From positions 1 through 32,103 of the IMG/VR virus record IMGVR_UViG_3300003322_001065: 32,103 bases of DNA; one strand, written 5' to 3'. Source of the DNA: a virus. A program made the translations under genes and the position numbers. The notes below the pieces were generated by a model, which saw nothing but the letters and a program-made list of their open reading frames with translations, had not been told where the DNA came from and made no database searches. This document shows positions 7,942 through 16,537 of this stretch, one piece after another. Position 1 is the first letter of the stretch; every line of letters starts with the position of its first letter.

Positions 7942-8454
7942 ATGGCGTACACCACCAACTGGCAGCACACGAGCGCGGAGATCGGCCTGCAGGCCATCGC
8001 CGACACCTCCACCACGCAGCAGCACCCCCTGGGGAAGATCGTCCAGGCGGTGGACAAGGGCAGCAACGGCAACGGCAGCGGCGAGTTCATCTACGCCAAG
8101 GGCGCGGCCAACACCGCGGCCGGATCGTGGGTCATCATCAACGAGGACGACTTCTCCACCACCCTGCTTGCGGCCGACGCCAAGGGCCGGGTGGGCGTGG
8201 CCATGTCCGCCAACGTGGCCAACCAGTACGGCTGGTACCAGATCGGCGGGAAGGCTGTGGGCAAGGCTCTCTCCGGGTACGTGGACAACGCGCTTGTCTA
8301 CGCCACCGCCACTGCCGGCAGCGTGGACGATGCTGCGGTGGCCGGTGACCGGGTGAAGAAGGCGCTTGGAGCCTCCGCACTGGACGGCCCCGCGACGGGC
8401 TTCGCCGAGTTCGAACTCGACCGGCCCTTCATGGATGACGGCTCGGCGGCCTGA
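7942..8454 (+). CDS. capsid decoration or head-stabilising protein candidate (170 aa)
   Basis: A Gly/Ala/Asn-rich, mainly beta protein immediately downstream of the capsid gene, the usual place for decoration (cement) proteins. Segments such as LGKIVQAVDKG, GEFIYAKGAA and NQYGWYQIGGKA resemble head decoration or DUF2190-like phage proteins with a beta-tulip fold. It has its own good ribosome site (GAGGAACCCC before ATG) and is bracketed by hairpins on both sides, pointing to separately tuned expression. The family is a judgement from sequence style; biochemical role unproven. Confidence 0.72.
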   Translation: MAYTTNWQHTSAEIGLQAIADTSTTQQHPLGKIVQAVDKGSNGNGSGEFIYAKGAANTAAGSWVIINEDDFSTTLLAADAKGRVGVAMSANVANQYGWYQIGGKAVGKALSGYVDNALVYATATAGSVDDAAVAGDRVKKALGASALDGPATGFAEFELDRPFMDDGSAA

Positions 8455-8481
8455 CGCTGGGCTGTCGTGAGCAGTGCCACC

Positions 8482-8509
8482 GGGCCCGCCCGCACGGGGG
8501 CCCTTCTCT
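8482..8509 (+). terminator. hairpin after the decoration-like gene
   Basis: GGGCC(C) at 8482-8487 pairs with GGCCC at 8499-8503, with an inner CCCG/CGGG pairing, followed by TTCTCTC. It is a GC-rich, possibly attenuating terminator, the second in the capsid region. Confidence 0.5.
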
Positions 8510-8522
8510 CAAGAGGCAGCAC

Positions 8523-9125
8523 ATGGAACGGCAGCAACACTTCTACCCGGTCGGTGACGGACTCGTGGTGTCGTTCGACATCCGGGCGGTGAAGAACGAC
8601 ACGAAGAGCCGCGCGCAGGGGCGCCTCGTCTGTGACGAGGTGGTGTACCTGACGAAGGTGAACCCGGCTGACCGCAACTCGCGGATCCACCGGCCGCTGC
8701 GCGAGGAGGACAAGACGCAGTTCTCCCGGCAGTACGAGCACTGGCTCAAGGGCCAGGAGGCGGTGAGGGAGGGCACTCCGCTGGAGCAGTGGTGCGGCTG
8801 CACGCGCTCGCAGGTGGAGGAACTGCGGCACCTGCACATCCGCACGGTGGAGCAGGTGGCCGCCCTCACCGAGAAGCAGGCCGAGAACATGGGCCCCGAG
8901 TACGCGGAGCTCCGCAACCGGGCCTCGGACTTCCTCAAGATGACGGCCGGCGGGGCCCCCCTGGAAGAACTGCGCGCCAAGCTCGCCGAGAAGGAGCGCG
9001 AACTGGATGCGCTGAAGGAGCAGCACAAGCAGGCCCTGGGCGAGCTGCAGTCGCTGCGCAAGCTCGAGCCCGAGCGCAAGGCCGAGGAGCCTGGGCGGAC
9101 TCGCAGCCGGCAGCAGGGTGCCTGA
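8523..9125 (+). CDS. conserved phage head/virion protein with HhH-like segment and coiled coil (200 aa)
   Basis: The N-terminal half (VGDGLVVSFDIRAVKNDTKS, YLTKVNPADRNSRI) is beta-rich. The middle has TPLEQWCGCTRSQVEELRHL followed by HIRTVEQVAAL, a two-helix pattern like a helix-hairpin-helix repeat. The C-terminal 70 residues form a coiled coil (LEELRAKLAEKERELDALKE). Similar proteins occur between capsid and tail-adaptor genes in podoviruses. A structural or assembly function is likely, but unnamed. A good ribosome site (AGAGGCAGC) supports the ATG. Confidence 0.75.
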   Translation: MERQQHFYPVGDGLVVSFDIRAVKNDTKSRAQGRLVCDEVVYLTKVNPADRNSRIHRPLREEDKTQFSRQYEHWLKGQEAVREGTPLEQWCGCTRSQVEELRHLHIRTVEQVAALTEKQAENMGPEYAELRNRASDFLKMTAGGAPLEELRAKLAEKERELDALKEQHKQALGELQSLRKLEPERKAEEPGRTRSRQQGA

Positions 9126-9128
9126 GCC

Positions 9129-9839
9129 ATGGCCTATGCGACGGTGGCTGAGGTGGTGAGCGATGCGGCGGTTCTCCTGGGGCTCACCTCCACGGAGATC
9201 GCTGACCCCTACGCCTCGACGGACTCCAACATTCTCCTGCTCCTCGCCATCCTAAAAACGGCGGGCAAGGACTTGCTGCGCCAGTACACCTGGAAGCAAC
9301 TGGAGGCCGAGCACACCTTCTCCACCGTCGCCAGCCAGGACACCTACTCGCTTCCGGCGGACTTCGCCCGGCACCTGGACCAGACGCAGTGGAACCGCTC
9401 CACCACCCTCCCACTGGTGGGGCCTATGGCCTCTCAGGGGTGGCAGCGGCTGAAGTCCTCCGGCGTGCCCTCGGGGGCCGAGTACTACTTCCGCACGGCC
9501 GGGAGCACGCTGAGGCTCTACCCAGTGCCCGGCTCCGTGCAGACGATCGCGCTCGAGTACGTGAGTACCTACTGGGTGCAGGGTAGCGGCAGCGCCTCCA
9601 GAGACAAGGAATGGCCCACAGCAGCCAACGACACCCTGTGGCTCGACAGCCAACTCCTCGTGCACCGGCTGCGCATGGACTTCCGGCAGGCGCGCGGTAT
9701 GGAAAGCACGGCCGAGAGCCTCGCCTACGACGAGGCCCTCTCTGCTGCCCGTTCCGCCGAGCCCGCTCCGGTGCTGAACCTCAACAGGCGCTCGGGCCCG
9801 GCCGCGCCCTCGCTGCCTGCCACCGGATGGGGAAGCTGA
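9129..9839 (+). CDS. head-to-tail adaptor (P22 gp4-like)
   Basis: This 236-aa protein probably joins the portal ring to the tail. The N-terminal helical part (MAYATVAEVVSDAAVLLGLT, LLLLAILKTAGKDLLRQYTW) and the beta segment YSLPADFARHLDQTQWNRST match the gp4-like tail accessory / head-completion family of short-tailed phages, as does ALEYVSTYWV. The position, directly before the gp10-like hub, follows the P22 order. The family is recognised from motif memory, so the assignment is good but not certain. Confidence 0.78.
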   Translation: MAYATVAEVVSDAAVLLGLTSTEIADPYASTDSNILLLLAILKTAGKDLLRQYTWKQLEAEHTFSTVASQDTYSLPADFARHLDQTQWNRSTTLPLVGPMASQGWQRLKSSGVPSGAEYYFRTAGSTLRLYPVPGSVQTIALEYVSTYWVQGSGSASRDKEWPTAANDTLWLDSQLLVHRLRMDFRQARGMESTAESLAYDEALSAARSAEPAPVLNLNRRSGPAAPSLPATGWGS

Positions 9840-9840
9840 A

Positions 9841-11463
9841 ATGCCTCCGCTACGCCGCCAGCCTCGCAGACCGGTTCCTGCGCCCACTGCGCAGCTGTTT
9901 CAGATTCCCGCCCCCGTGGGCGGCCTGAACACCGTGGACGCGGGCCTCGCCATGCCGGCGACGGATTGCGTGAGCGCGTACAACCTATACGCGGCGGAGA
10001 ACGGCCTGGCCGTGCGTATGGGTGAGCGCGAGTGGGCGCTGGGGATGAGTTCCCAGGTGCGCACCACCGTGGCCTTCCTCGGTGCTTCGAACGCGAAGTG
10101 CTTCTCCGCGCATTCCGAGGGCATCTACGACGTGACGGAGAGTCGGGACGACGTGTCCACGGGGGATGCCTCCTTCGTGGCCTTCCCCTCGACGGCTGGG
10201 GATGCGGGCTATGGCGTGTCCACCACCTTCGTCACTGCGGCCGGCCACTACCTGCTCTATGCAGATGAAGAGAATGGCCTCTACCGCTACAGCGAGGTGG
10301 GGGCCACGTGGACGAAGGTGGCAGCCGGTGGTGGGGCTGGGGAGATCTCTGGACTGGACCCAACGAAGATCGTCTTCGTCATGTCCTTTGCCAACCGCCT
10401 CTGGTTCGTGGAGCGCGACACGGCCTCCGCGTGGTACCTGCCCGCTGGGCAGATTGCCGGCACCGCCACCGAGTTCCCGATGGGCACCCGCTTCAGCCAC
10501 GGTGGAAGCCTCGTGGGCCTGTGGGAGTGGACGTATGACGGCGGCGGCGGATTGGGGGCCGCGCTGGTGGCTCTCTCTTCTGGGGGAGACGTGCTCGTGT
10601 ACCAGGGCACGGACCCGGACAGCGCGGAAACATTCGGGCTGAAGGGCACCTGGTACGCGGGGCCGCCTCCTGCGGGCCGCACCGTGGCGAGCACCTTCGG
10701 CGGGGAACTGCTCCTGCTCACCCGCCAAGGCTTGCTCCCCATGTCGAAACTCGTTGTGGGCCTTCCGGATGCACGGGCAGAGGCCCTCACCGCCAAGGTG
10801 TCCAACCTCGTGGCCGCGCTCATGACGGAGCGCGCCTCGTACAAGGGATGGCAGGTGGTGCAGCACCCCGAGGCGCCCATTCTCATGATCCTTTGTCCCC
10901 AGGGCACAGGCCTGGAACCGCTGCAGTTGGTACAGAGCGTGGGGACCAAGGGCTGGTTTCTCTGGCGCGGGCTGGCGATGTCGAGCGCGTGCGTGTTCGA
11001 CAAGCAGCTCTTCTACGGCACGACGGATAACCCGGGCCGGGTGTGCGTGAACACCGGCTACGTGGACGGCGTGGTACTCGCGGACGCTTCAGCCTTCACG
11101 CCCATCCAGTGGAGCCTACTCACGGCCTTCTCGGACCTGGGGATCCCGCGGCAGAAGCAGATAGGGCTCATCCGCCCGCTCATCCTCTCAGATGGCGCGG
11201 CGCCCTCCTTCACCGTGGAGGCCCGGTACAAGTACGACCAGAGCGAGGTGGATCCGGTGGCGCTTGTTGCTGGTGGCTCTAGCACATGGGGCAGCAGCGC
11301 GTGGGACGGCAGCACCTGGGGGGGCTCCTACGCCCCCACGCAGGAGATGCGCGGAGCCGCGGGCATGGGGACTGCCGTGGGAGTGGCGATTCGAGGCACG
11401 GCGGTGGCCCGCACCGTGCTCGTAGCCATGGACGTGAGTTTCACCTCTGGAGGCTTCCTGTGA
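9841..11463 (+). CDS. tail accessory/packaged-DNA stabilisation protein (P22 gp10-like)
   Basis: The 540-aa protein begins with a basic Pro-rich tail, then FQIPAPVGGLNTVDAGLAMP. This is the start typical of gp10-like tail hub proteins that cap the portal and keep packaged DNA inside. The body consists of repeated beta blades with Trp/Tyr/Gly motifs (ANRLWFVERDTASAWYL; LYADEENGLYRYSEVG), consistent with a propeller-like fold. A low-complexity SSTWGSSAWDGSTWGG segment lies near residues 480-495. It overlaps the next gene (GTGA). Confidence 0.82.
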   Translation: MPPLRRQPRRPVPAPTAQLFQIPAPVGGLNTVDAGLAMPATDCVSAYNLYAAENGLAVRMGEREWALGMSSQVRTTVAFLGASNAKCFSAHSEGIYDVTESRDDVSTGDASFVAFPSTAGDAGYGVSTTFVTAAGHYLLYADEENGLYRYSEVGATWTKVAAGGGAGEISGLDPTKIVFVMSFANRLWFVERDTASAWYLPAGQIAGTATEFPMGTRFSHGGSLVGLWEWTYDGGGGLGAALVALSSGGDVLVYQGTDPDSAETFGLKGTWYAGPPPAGRTVASTFGGELLLLTRQGLLPMSKLVVGLPDARAEALTAKVSNLVAALMTERASYKGWQVVQHPEAPILMILCPQGTGLEPLQLVQSVGTKGWFLWRGLAMSSACVFDKQLFYGTTDNPGRVCVNTGYVDGVVLADASAFTPIQWSLLTAFSDLGIPRQKQIGLIRPLILSDGAAPSFTVEARYKYDQSEVDPVALVAGGSSTWGSSAWDGSTWGGSYAPTQEMRGAAGMGTAVGVAIRGTAVARTVLVAMDVSFTSGGFL

Positions 11464-11882
11464 GGGTGCGCGCCGCGAGCCCCGAGGAGGTGGTCTGGGT
11501 GGCTGAGCGCGTGGGCTTCTACCCCACGAGCCAAGTGCGCGGCATGGTGGCCGTGGACGCCTCTGGCAGGGTGCGCGCCGGCGTCGCCTTCGACGGGTGG
11601 ACTCAGAGCAGCGCGCAGTGCCACATGGCCAGCGAGAGCCCCATGGCGTGGCGCACGCTCCTCCCCGAGGCCATGCGGTACGCCTTCCTTCAGGCTGGGA
11701 GGCTGGTGCTCGTCGGCACCGTGCGGGAGAGCAACACCGCCAGCCGGGCTCTCACCGAGCGCTTCGGCTTCTCCCTTCTGGCCCGACTCGAGGATGGAGC
11801 GCAGCCCGGCGAGGCCCTCCTCTTCTACCAGTTGCGGCGCGAGCAGTGCCGCTACCTAACCCCTCACCAGGAGGCAGCGTAA
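11460..11882 (+). CDS. GNAT-fold N-acetyltransferase-like protein of the tail module (140 aa)
   Basis: Starts at a GTG overlapping the gp10-like stop. Motifs fit the small GNAT-like proteins often found in P22-like tail clusters: VRAGVAFDGWTQSSAQCHMA, LLPEAMRYAFLQAGR, and the acetyl-CoA-loop-like TVRESNTASRALTERFGF (N-x-x-S-x-x-L-x-x-x-x-G-F). C-terminal FYQLRREQCRYL is also typical. Acetyl-CoA binding is expected from the family. The target is unknown, and it may be a virion protein or a modifier of virion or host protein. Confidence 0.82.
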   Translation: MRVRAASPEEVVWVAERVGFYPTSQVRGMVAVDASGRVRAGVAFDGWTQSSAQCHMASESPMAWRTLLPEAMRYAFLQAGRLVLVGTVRESNTASRALTERFGFSLLARLEDGAQPGEALLFYQLRREQCRYLTPHQEAA

Positions 11883-11885
11883 GCC

Positions 11886-12932
11886 ATGGCCGACAACAAC
11901 CAGGGGGGGAAGAAGAACGCCCCCGCCCCCCCGGACTACATGAGCCTCGCCACCTCCGAGGCCGAACAGCAGCGCCAAAATCTCGGACAGCAGACGCAGG
12001 CCAACCGGCCGAACCAGTCCTCTCCGTTCGCCTCCTCCACCTGGAGCCAGGGGCCCAACGGCCAGTGGAGCCAGCAGCTCGGCTTCAACGGGCCCCTCTC
12101 CGGCGCGGCCACCTCGCTCCAGCAGCAGGCCGCGGGCAACCTCGGTACGCCCTTCTCCCTCGCGAGCCTCGGCACGCTCGGCACCGGAGACAGCGCCCGC
12201 CAGGAGGCCATCTCCAGCGCGTACAACCAGGCAGCCTCCAGGCTGGATCCGGCCTTCCAGCAGCGGGAGGGCGCGCTGCGTACGCGCCTGCTCAACCAGG
12301 GCCTCCAGGAGGGCAGCAAGGCGTACCAGCAGGCCATGGGGCAACTCGGCCAGGAGCGGAACGACGCCTACACCTCGGCGCTCAACATGGCGGTGGGCCA
12401 GGGCACCGCGGCCGGGGACTCCGTGTTCCGCAACAACATGGCCTCCCGCCAGCAGGCCATCGAGGAGTTGCTCCGCCAGCGCGGCCAGCCCCTCGCCGAT
12501 CTCCAGGGCCTCCAGGGCCTGCTGCAAATGCCGAGCTTCTCCCAGGCCGGACAAGCCCAGGCGCCCAACCTCATGCAGGCGGGCGGCATGCAGGACGCGG
12601 CCAACTACCGGAACTGGCAGGCGCGACAGGGCGCCCAGGCGGACGCGCTCGGCGCCGGCACGCAGCTCGTGGGCCAGGGCCTCTCGCTGCTGCCCTTCTT
12701 CCTCTCGGATGAGCGCGCCAAGTACGAGGTGACGCGCCATAGGGCTGAGGTGCTGCCCGGCCTGCCCCTGGCCACCTTCCGCTACCACCCCGAGGCGGGC
12801 ATGGGCGGCGGCCTCTTCGCCGGCGTGCTGGCCCAGGACGTGGCCCGCGTGGCGCCCACCGCTGTGCGCCGGCGCCGGGATGGCCTCTTCGAGGTGCACC
12901 CCGCTTTCCGCCCCGTCCCCCTGGAGGACTGA
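11886..12932 (+). CDS. virion protein with C-terminal S74 intramolecular chaperone
   Basis: The 348-aa protein has a Gln/Asn/Ala-rich helical body (residues 1-265, for example REGALRTRLLNQGLQEGSKA) and a C-terminal Peptidase_S74-type chaperone domain. Its signature is SDERAK with candidate Ser274/Lys279 dyad, then GVLAQDVARVAPTAV at 313-327. Such domains trimerise a fiber and then cut themselves off. Here the domain is attached to a helical, ejection-like body rather than an obvious beta-helical fiber. It lies between the GNAT gene and the ejection genes. Confidence 0.82.
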   Translation: MADNNQGGKKNAPAPPDYMSLATSEAEQQRQNLGQQTQANRPNQSSPFASSTWSQGPNGQWSQQLGFNGPLSGAATSLQQQAAGNLGTPFSLASLGTLGTGDSARQEAISSAYNQAASRLDPAFQQREGALRTRLLNQGLQEGSKAYQQAMGQLGQERNDAYTSALNMAVGQGTAAGDSVFRNNMASRQQAIEELLRQRGQPLADLQGLQGLLQMPSFSQAGQAQAPNLMQAGGMQDAANYRNWQARQGAQADALGAGTQLVGQGLSLLPFFLSDERAKYEVTRHRAEVLPGLPLATFRYHPEAGMGGGLFAGVLAQDVARVAPTAVRRRRDGLFEVHPAFRPVPLED

Positions 12933-12937
12933 AGCCC

Positions 12938-13378
12938 ATGAACGCTGACTACGACAAGTACGGAAGCCTCTTCGACAGCCCCGCAGCGGGTGACGACACC
13001 CTGGCCATCATCGAACAGTTCCTGACATCCGGCGGAACGCTGGAAGGAATGAACTACCCGTACGCGAACCAGCAGACGGTGATCGACCAGCAGATGGCCT
13101 TGGCAGATCAACTGCGCCAGGGCGGACCCCGCCACTCAACCCCTACGGGCGCTCTCCTTGGTGGGATCAGTGACGCCCTGGGGAAGGTTGGAGGCGCCGT
13201 GAAGCAGCATGGGGCGATGGAGATGCAGAAGGACCTCGGCACCACGATGCAGAAGGACGCCACCGGCCGGATGAACGCGCTGCTTCAGATGCTCCGTCAG
13301 AAGCAGCAGCCCGCAGGCTCCATGGGCCTGCTGCCGACGATGAGCGACGCGGACCTCTCCGCCCTCATGGGGGAGTGA
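12938..13378 (+). CDS. unknown virion/ejection-module protein (146 aa)
   Basis: A small Gln/Met-rich protein between the S74 protein and the internal virion protein. The N-terminal part is acidic with LAIIEQFLTSGGTLEGMNYP; the middle contains GALLGGISDALGKVGGAVKQ, a small-residue-rich segment that could insert in membranes. The C-terminus (LPTMSDADLSALMGE) is a short acidic helix. I recognise no family. Its location suggests it is ejected with, or assembled alongside, the DNA-ejection proteins. Confidence 0.72.
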   Translation: MNADYDKYGSLFDSPAAGDDTLAIIEQFLTSGGTLEGMNYPYANQQTVIDQQMALADQLRQGGPRHSTPTGALLGGISDALGKVGGAVKQHGAMEMQKDLGTTMQKDATGRMNALLQMLRQKQQPAGSMGLLPTMSDADLSALMGE

Positions 13379-13379
13379 C

Positions 13380-14510
13380 ATGGACCTCGACATCTCCACC
13401 CTTCTCGATGGCGAGCCCAGCGAGGAAGAGCAGCAGCAGGCCCTCGTTGAGGCGCTCCGCGCCGAGCAGGCCAAGCAGCAGGCGGCGCGAGCCGGGCTGC
13501 AGGAGGCCCTCACGCGCCAGCAGGGGCAGGCCGGTGCGCTGCGCTCCTTCGCCATGCTCTCCAGCTTCGGCGACAACCCCCTCCTCCGACGCGCGCAGCA
13601 GGAGGCGGGGCAGCAGGGCTCTCAACTCGAGGGCCTCGCCGCGCGCACGGAGCAGCGCCTGGGCGCCGTGGACGGCAAGGCCATGGATCCGCTCGCCCTC
13701 GCACGCCTCCAGCAGGGCGCCCAGCGCCTGAAGTGGCTCCAGGACCGCTCCAAGGGCCTCGCCGAGGACGCGGACGCGCGCCTTGCCCTCGGGCAGGAGC
13801 GGCTGGGCCTCCAGCGGCAGAAGGCCGCGGCCAGCGCGACTGCTGCGGCCACCAAGGCAGAGGAGAAGGGTGAGGAGGATCTCCGCAAGGAGGAGGACCG
13901 GCTCCGCCGCGAGCTGATGGGCTCGCCCGCTTCGAAGGAATTCCAGAGCGTGGCGGTGGCCTACGAGAAGATGCGCGGCGCCGCGGGCAACCCGAGCGCG
14001 GCCGGAGACCTGAACCTCATCTTCGGCTACATGAAAATGCTCGACCCGGGATCCACCGTGCGCGAGGGCGAGTTCGCCAACGCCCAGAACGCGGGCGGGG
14101 TGGATGCCCGCGTGCAGGCCGCCTACAACAAGGTCATCTCCGGCCAGCGACTCACTCCGGCCCAGCGCCAGGACTTCCTGAACCAGGCGCGTGGCCTCTA
14201 CGACAGTCAGATGAAGGGCTTCGACCGGCTGGCCAAGGGCTACAAGGGCCTCGCGCAGCAACGAGGGGTGAATCCGGAGCGCGTGGCGCTGCCCCTCGGC
14301 CTCGACCTCAACGAGGAGCAGCCACAGGTCGCCGCGGCACCTGCTGCTGTGCCAGCGCCCGCCAAGCCAGCGGTGAACCCTCGGGACTTCGTGAAGATGG
14401 TGGAGGTGGAGCGCGGCGGGAAGATGGTGAAGCTGGGCCAGCGCCGGGACGGCAGCGTGGTGGTCATCAAGGAAGACGGCTCCCTGGAGCCAGTCACCGT
14501 GAAGAAGTGA
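13380..14510 (+). CDS. internal virion / DNA ejection protein (376 aa)
   Basis: The N-terminal about 190 residues are a Gln/Ala-rich coiled coil (LVEALRAEQAKQQAARAGLQ). Then comes the conserved block SAAGDLNLIFGYMKMLDPGS followed by TVREGEFANAQNAGG and the helical QRLTPAQRQDFLNQARGLYD. This block recurs in internal virion and ejection proteins of many podoviruses. The C-terminal 50 residues are a separate Pro-linked tail with VEVERGGKMVKLGQRRDGSV. It probably helps form the channel that carries DNA across the cell envelope. Confidence 0.82.
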   Translation: MDLDISTLLDGEPSEEEQQQALVEALRAEQAKQQAARAGLQEALTRQQGQAGALRSFAMLSSFGDNPLLRRAQQEAGQQGSQLEGLAARTEQRLGAVDGKAMDPLALARLQQGAQRLKWLQDRSKGLAEDADARLALGQERLGLQRQKAAASATAAATKAEEKGEEDLRKEEDRLRRELMGSPASKEFQSVAVAYEKMRGAAGNPSAAGDLNLIFGYMKMLDPGSTVREGEFANAQNAGGVDARVQAAYNKVISGQRLTPAQRQDFLNQARGLYDSQMKGFDRLAKGYKGLAQQRGVNPERVALPLGLDLNEEQPQVAAAPAAVPAPAKPAVNPRDFVKMVEVERGGKMVKLGQRRDGSVVVIKEDGSLEPVTVKK

Positions 14511-14517
14511 GGAATCC

Positions 14518-16254
14518 GTGGCCGAGTTCACCGCTGAAGAGTTGAAGGCCCTCGGCCTTCCCGTGCCGGGTGAGGAACAACCTCAGCCGGACCTCACGCC
14601 GGAGGAACTGAAGGCGCTCGGCCTGGAAGTGCCCGAGGAGCCACGCAACATCCCTGACACGAGTGCCAAGGCCACGTTTGCGCTTCGTGGTGCTGGAGCC
14701 ATCCCCGCGGGGGGGCTCATCGCGGACATTCTCGCAACGGGGGCCCTGAAGAGTGCGCTGACGACGGGGAAGAACTTCCCCGAAACCTCACGTGCCATTT
14801 CCGGGTGGGTCGGGCGCAACCTCCCGCAAGCACTACAACTCTCCCCCGTGGCTGGCCCTGGCGCGACGCTGACCCCGCAAGCACAAGCAGAACTTGCCAG
14901 GATGGGCGAAGCGAGCCCAGAGGAGCCTCCGCGAGAGGGGCTCATTGACACGTACCGAGAGATGCGGGACACGCGGAGGCTGCGCACTGCCGCTGGTAGC
15001 AAGGAGCACCCATGGGCGGGGCGCGCTGGCGCGGTGACTGGAACGGTGGCGAGCGTGCTCGCTCCCCTGCCCTCGGTTCGGGTGAACCCGTCCGCCCTCC
15101 GGCTCATTCCCAGCGCCGCAGCCGCTGAGCGCGTGGCGCGCATTGCCTCCGGCGCGGCCACTGGTGGGGCCTATGGCGCCTTCAACGGGCTCACGGACGG
15201 GCAGGCAGATCTGACACGTGGAGAGGTGGGCAAAGCGGCCGAGGAGACGGCGAACGCGGCCGCTGGCGGTGCGCTCTTCGGCGGCGCGGCCGCGGGCGCG
15301 GCCGAAGCGCTGCGCCCCATGGCCGGCCGGCTCCGGGAGGCCGCAGTCCGTCAGGGCCGGCGCGTCATCGGCGGGGACTCGGACATGGCGGCCCAGTCCC
15401 GAAAGTGGCTTTCGGATGAGGCGGTGCTCCAGGCGCTGGAGGACCGGATGATCCGTCCGTTCAGCACCACCGAGGCCACGTACCGCCGACTCGACCAGGC
15501 GGCCTCCGGACTGGGTGAGGAGTACGGGCAGATTCTCCAGAGGCTGGATGAACTCGGCGTCCAGGGTCCGCGGGCGACGCAACTGGCCTCCGAGTTCATG
15601 CGGCGCGCCAATGAGATGCGGGGCACCATGGCCGCGGGAAACACAGCCCCGCGCGCAATGGCACGGGAGGCTCGCAACCTCGCGGCTCACGGCCAGGGTA
15701 CGCAGCGCCTTCCGCTCCTCACGGCCGAGAGCCTCAAGCGGGACTTCCAACGGATGGGCCGCCATGAGCGTCTCAATAACTCCCCCAACGAGGAGACGTA
15801 CCAGGAACTCGGCTCACGGATGCGACAGGCCATTGAGGACGAGGTGGCCATGGCCGGAGCCGCAGGCGGCGCTGGCAGCGAGGTGGCTGGGCTCGCCGCA
15901 CGCTTCCAGCCCCTCAAGGCACGCCTCTCCAACACCATCGCCGCGCGCAACGTGGGCGAGAAGGGAGCTTCGAAGGCGCTGCAGAAGTCCCCTGTGGGGC
16001 TGAAGGACATGCTGCTCGGCGCTGCTGCTGGCGACCCTGGGACAGCGGCCCTGACGGCGCTGGCCTCAAGCGGAGTGCGCAACCGCCTGCCATCGGCCTC
16101 GGCTGCTGGCACTTACGCCCTCTCCGAGGGGCTGCGCACTGGCAGCCTCTCTCCGGAGCTCGCCAAGCTCATCACCCTGGCCGCAGACCCGAACATCACC
16201 GACACCACGCAGGCCCTCGTCGAGGCGCTGCGCAAGAAGAAGGAGAACCCGTAA
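14518..16254 (+). CDS. large DNA ejection / internal virion protein (578 aa)
   Basis: Starts at GTG with two copies of a 13-residue motif, T-x-EELKALGL-x-VP, at residues 5-17 and 27-39. An Ala/Gly-rich region then contains hydrophobic small-residue segments (for example SGAATGGAYGAFNGL, GGALFGGAAAGAAEAL near residues 220-265), which could span membranes. The C-terminal half is helical (ESLKRDFQRMGRHERLNNSP). The composition and placement as the last gene of the ejection module match large ejected proteins of short-tailed phages. No lysozyme or transglycosylase motif is visible. The stop overlaps the next start as TAATG. Confidence 0.78.
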   Translation: MAEFTAEELKALGLPVPGEEQPQPDLTPEELKALGLEVPEEPRNIPDTSAKATFALRGAGAIPAGGLIADILATGALKSALTTGKNFPETSRAISGWVGRNLPQALQLSPVAGPGATLTPQAQAELARMGEASPEEPPREGLIDTYREMRDTRRLRTAAGSKEHPWAGRAGAVTGTVASVLAPLPSVRVNPSALRLIPSAAAAERVARIASGAATGGAYGAFNGLTDGQADLTRGEVGKAAEETANAAAGGALFGGAAAGAAEALRPMAGRLREAAVRQGRRVIGGDSDMAAQSRKWLSDEAVLQALEDRMIRPFSTTEATYRRLDQAASGLGEEYGQILQRLDELGVQGPRATQLASEFMRRANEMRGTMAAGNTAPRAMAREARNLAAHGQGTQRLPLLTAESLKRDFQRMGRHERLNNSPNEETYQELGSRMRQAIEDEVAMAGAAGGAGSEVAGLAARFQPLKARLSNTIAARNVGEKGASKALQKSPVGLKDMLLGAAAGDPGTAALTALASSGVRNRLPSASAAGTYALSEGLRTGSLSPELAKLITLAADPNITDTTQALVEALRKKKENP

Positions 16255-16526
16255 TGGCGAGAACGACACAAGTCCCAGTCCAACTAACCGCCACAGCACT
16301 GCCAGAGACGCTGGACCCAACGCGATCCTCCGTCCTCGTGGAGAACCTTGGCGCGGAAGCGATCTGGGTGAGCCATACAGAGGGAGCGCTGGCGAGTGGT
16401 GAAGGCCACAAGGTGGCGGCTGGCGCGTACCGTACCTTCGGTGGCGGCCCGCTGTGGGCCGTCGCGGAGAGCCTGGCTCAGGGCGGCGGCGCCGGAGACA
16501 CCACCATCATCACCGAGTACCCCTGA
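16254..16526 (+). CDS. small beta-rich virion protein (90 aa)
   Basis: An all-beta looking protein (QVPVQLTATALPETLDPTRS; VLVENLGAEAIWVSH; GHKVAAGAYRTFGGGPLWAV) typical of small neck, fiber-tip or decoration proteins of podoviruses. It overlaps the ejection gene by one base (TAATG) and lies just before the fiber-like gene. No catalytic motifs. The exact role is not identifiable. Confidence 0.75.
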   Translation: MARTTQVPVQLTATALPETLDPTRSSVLVENLGAEAIWVSHTEGALASGEGHKVAAGAYRTFGGGPLWAVAESLAQGGGAGDTTIITEYP

Positions 16527-16537
16527 AAGGACACGCC

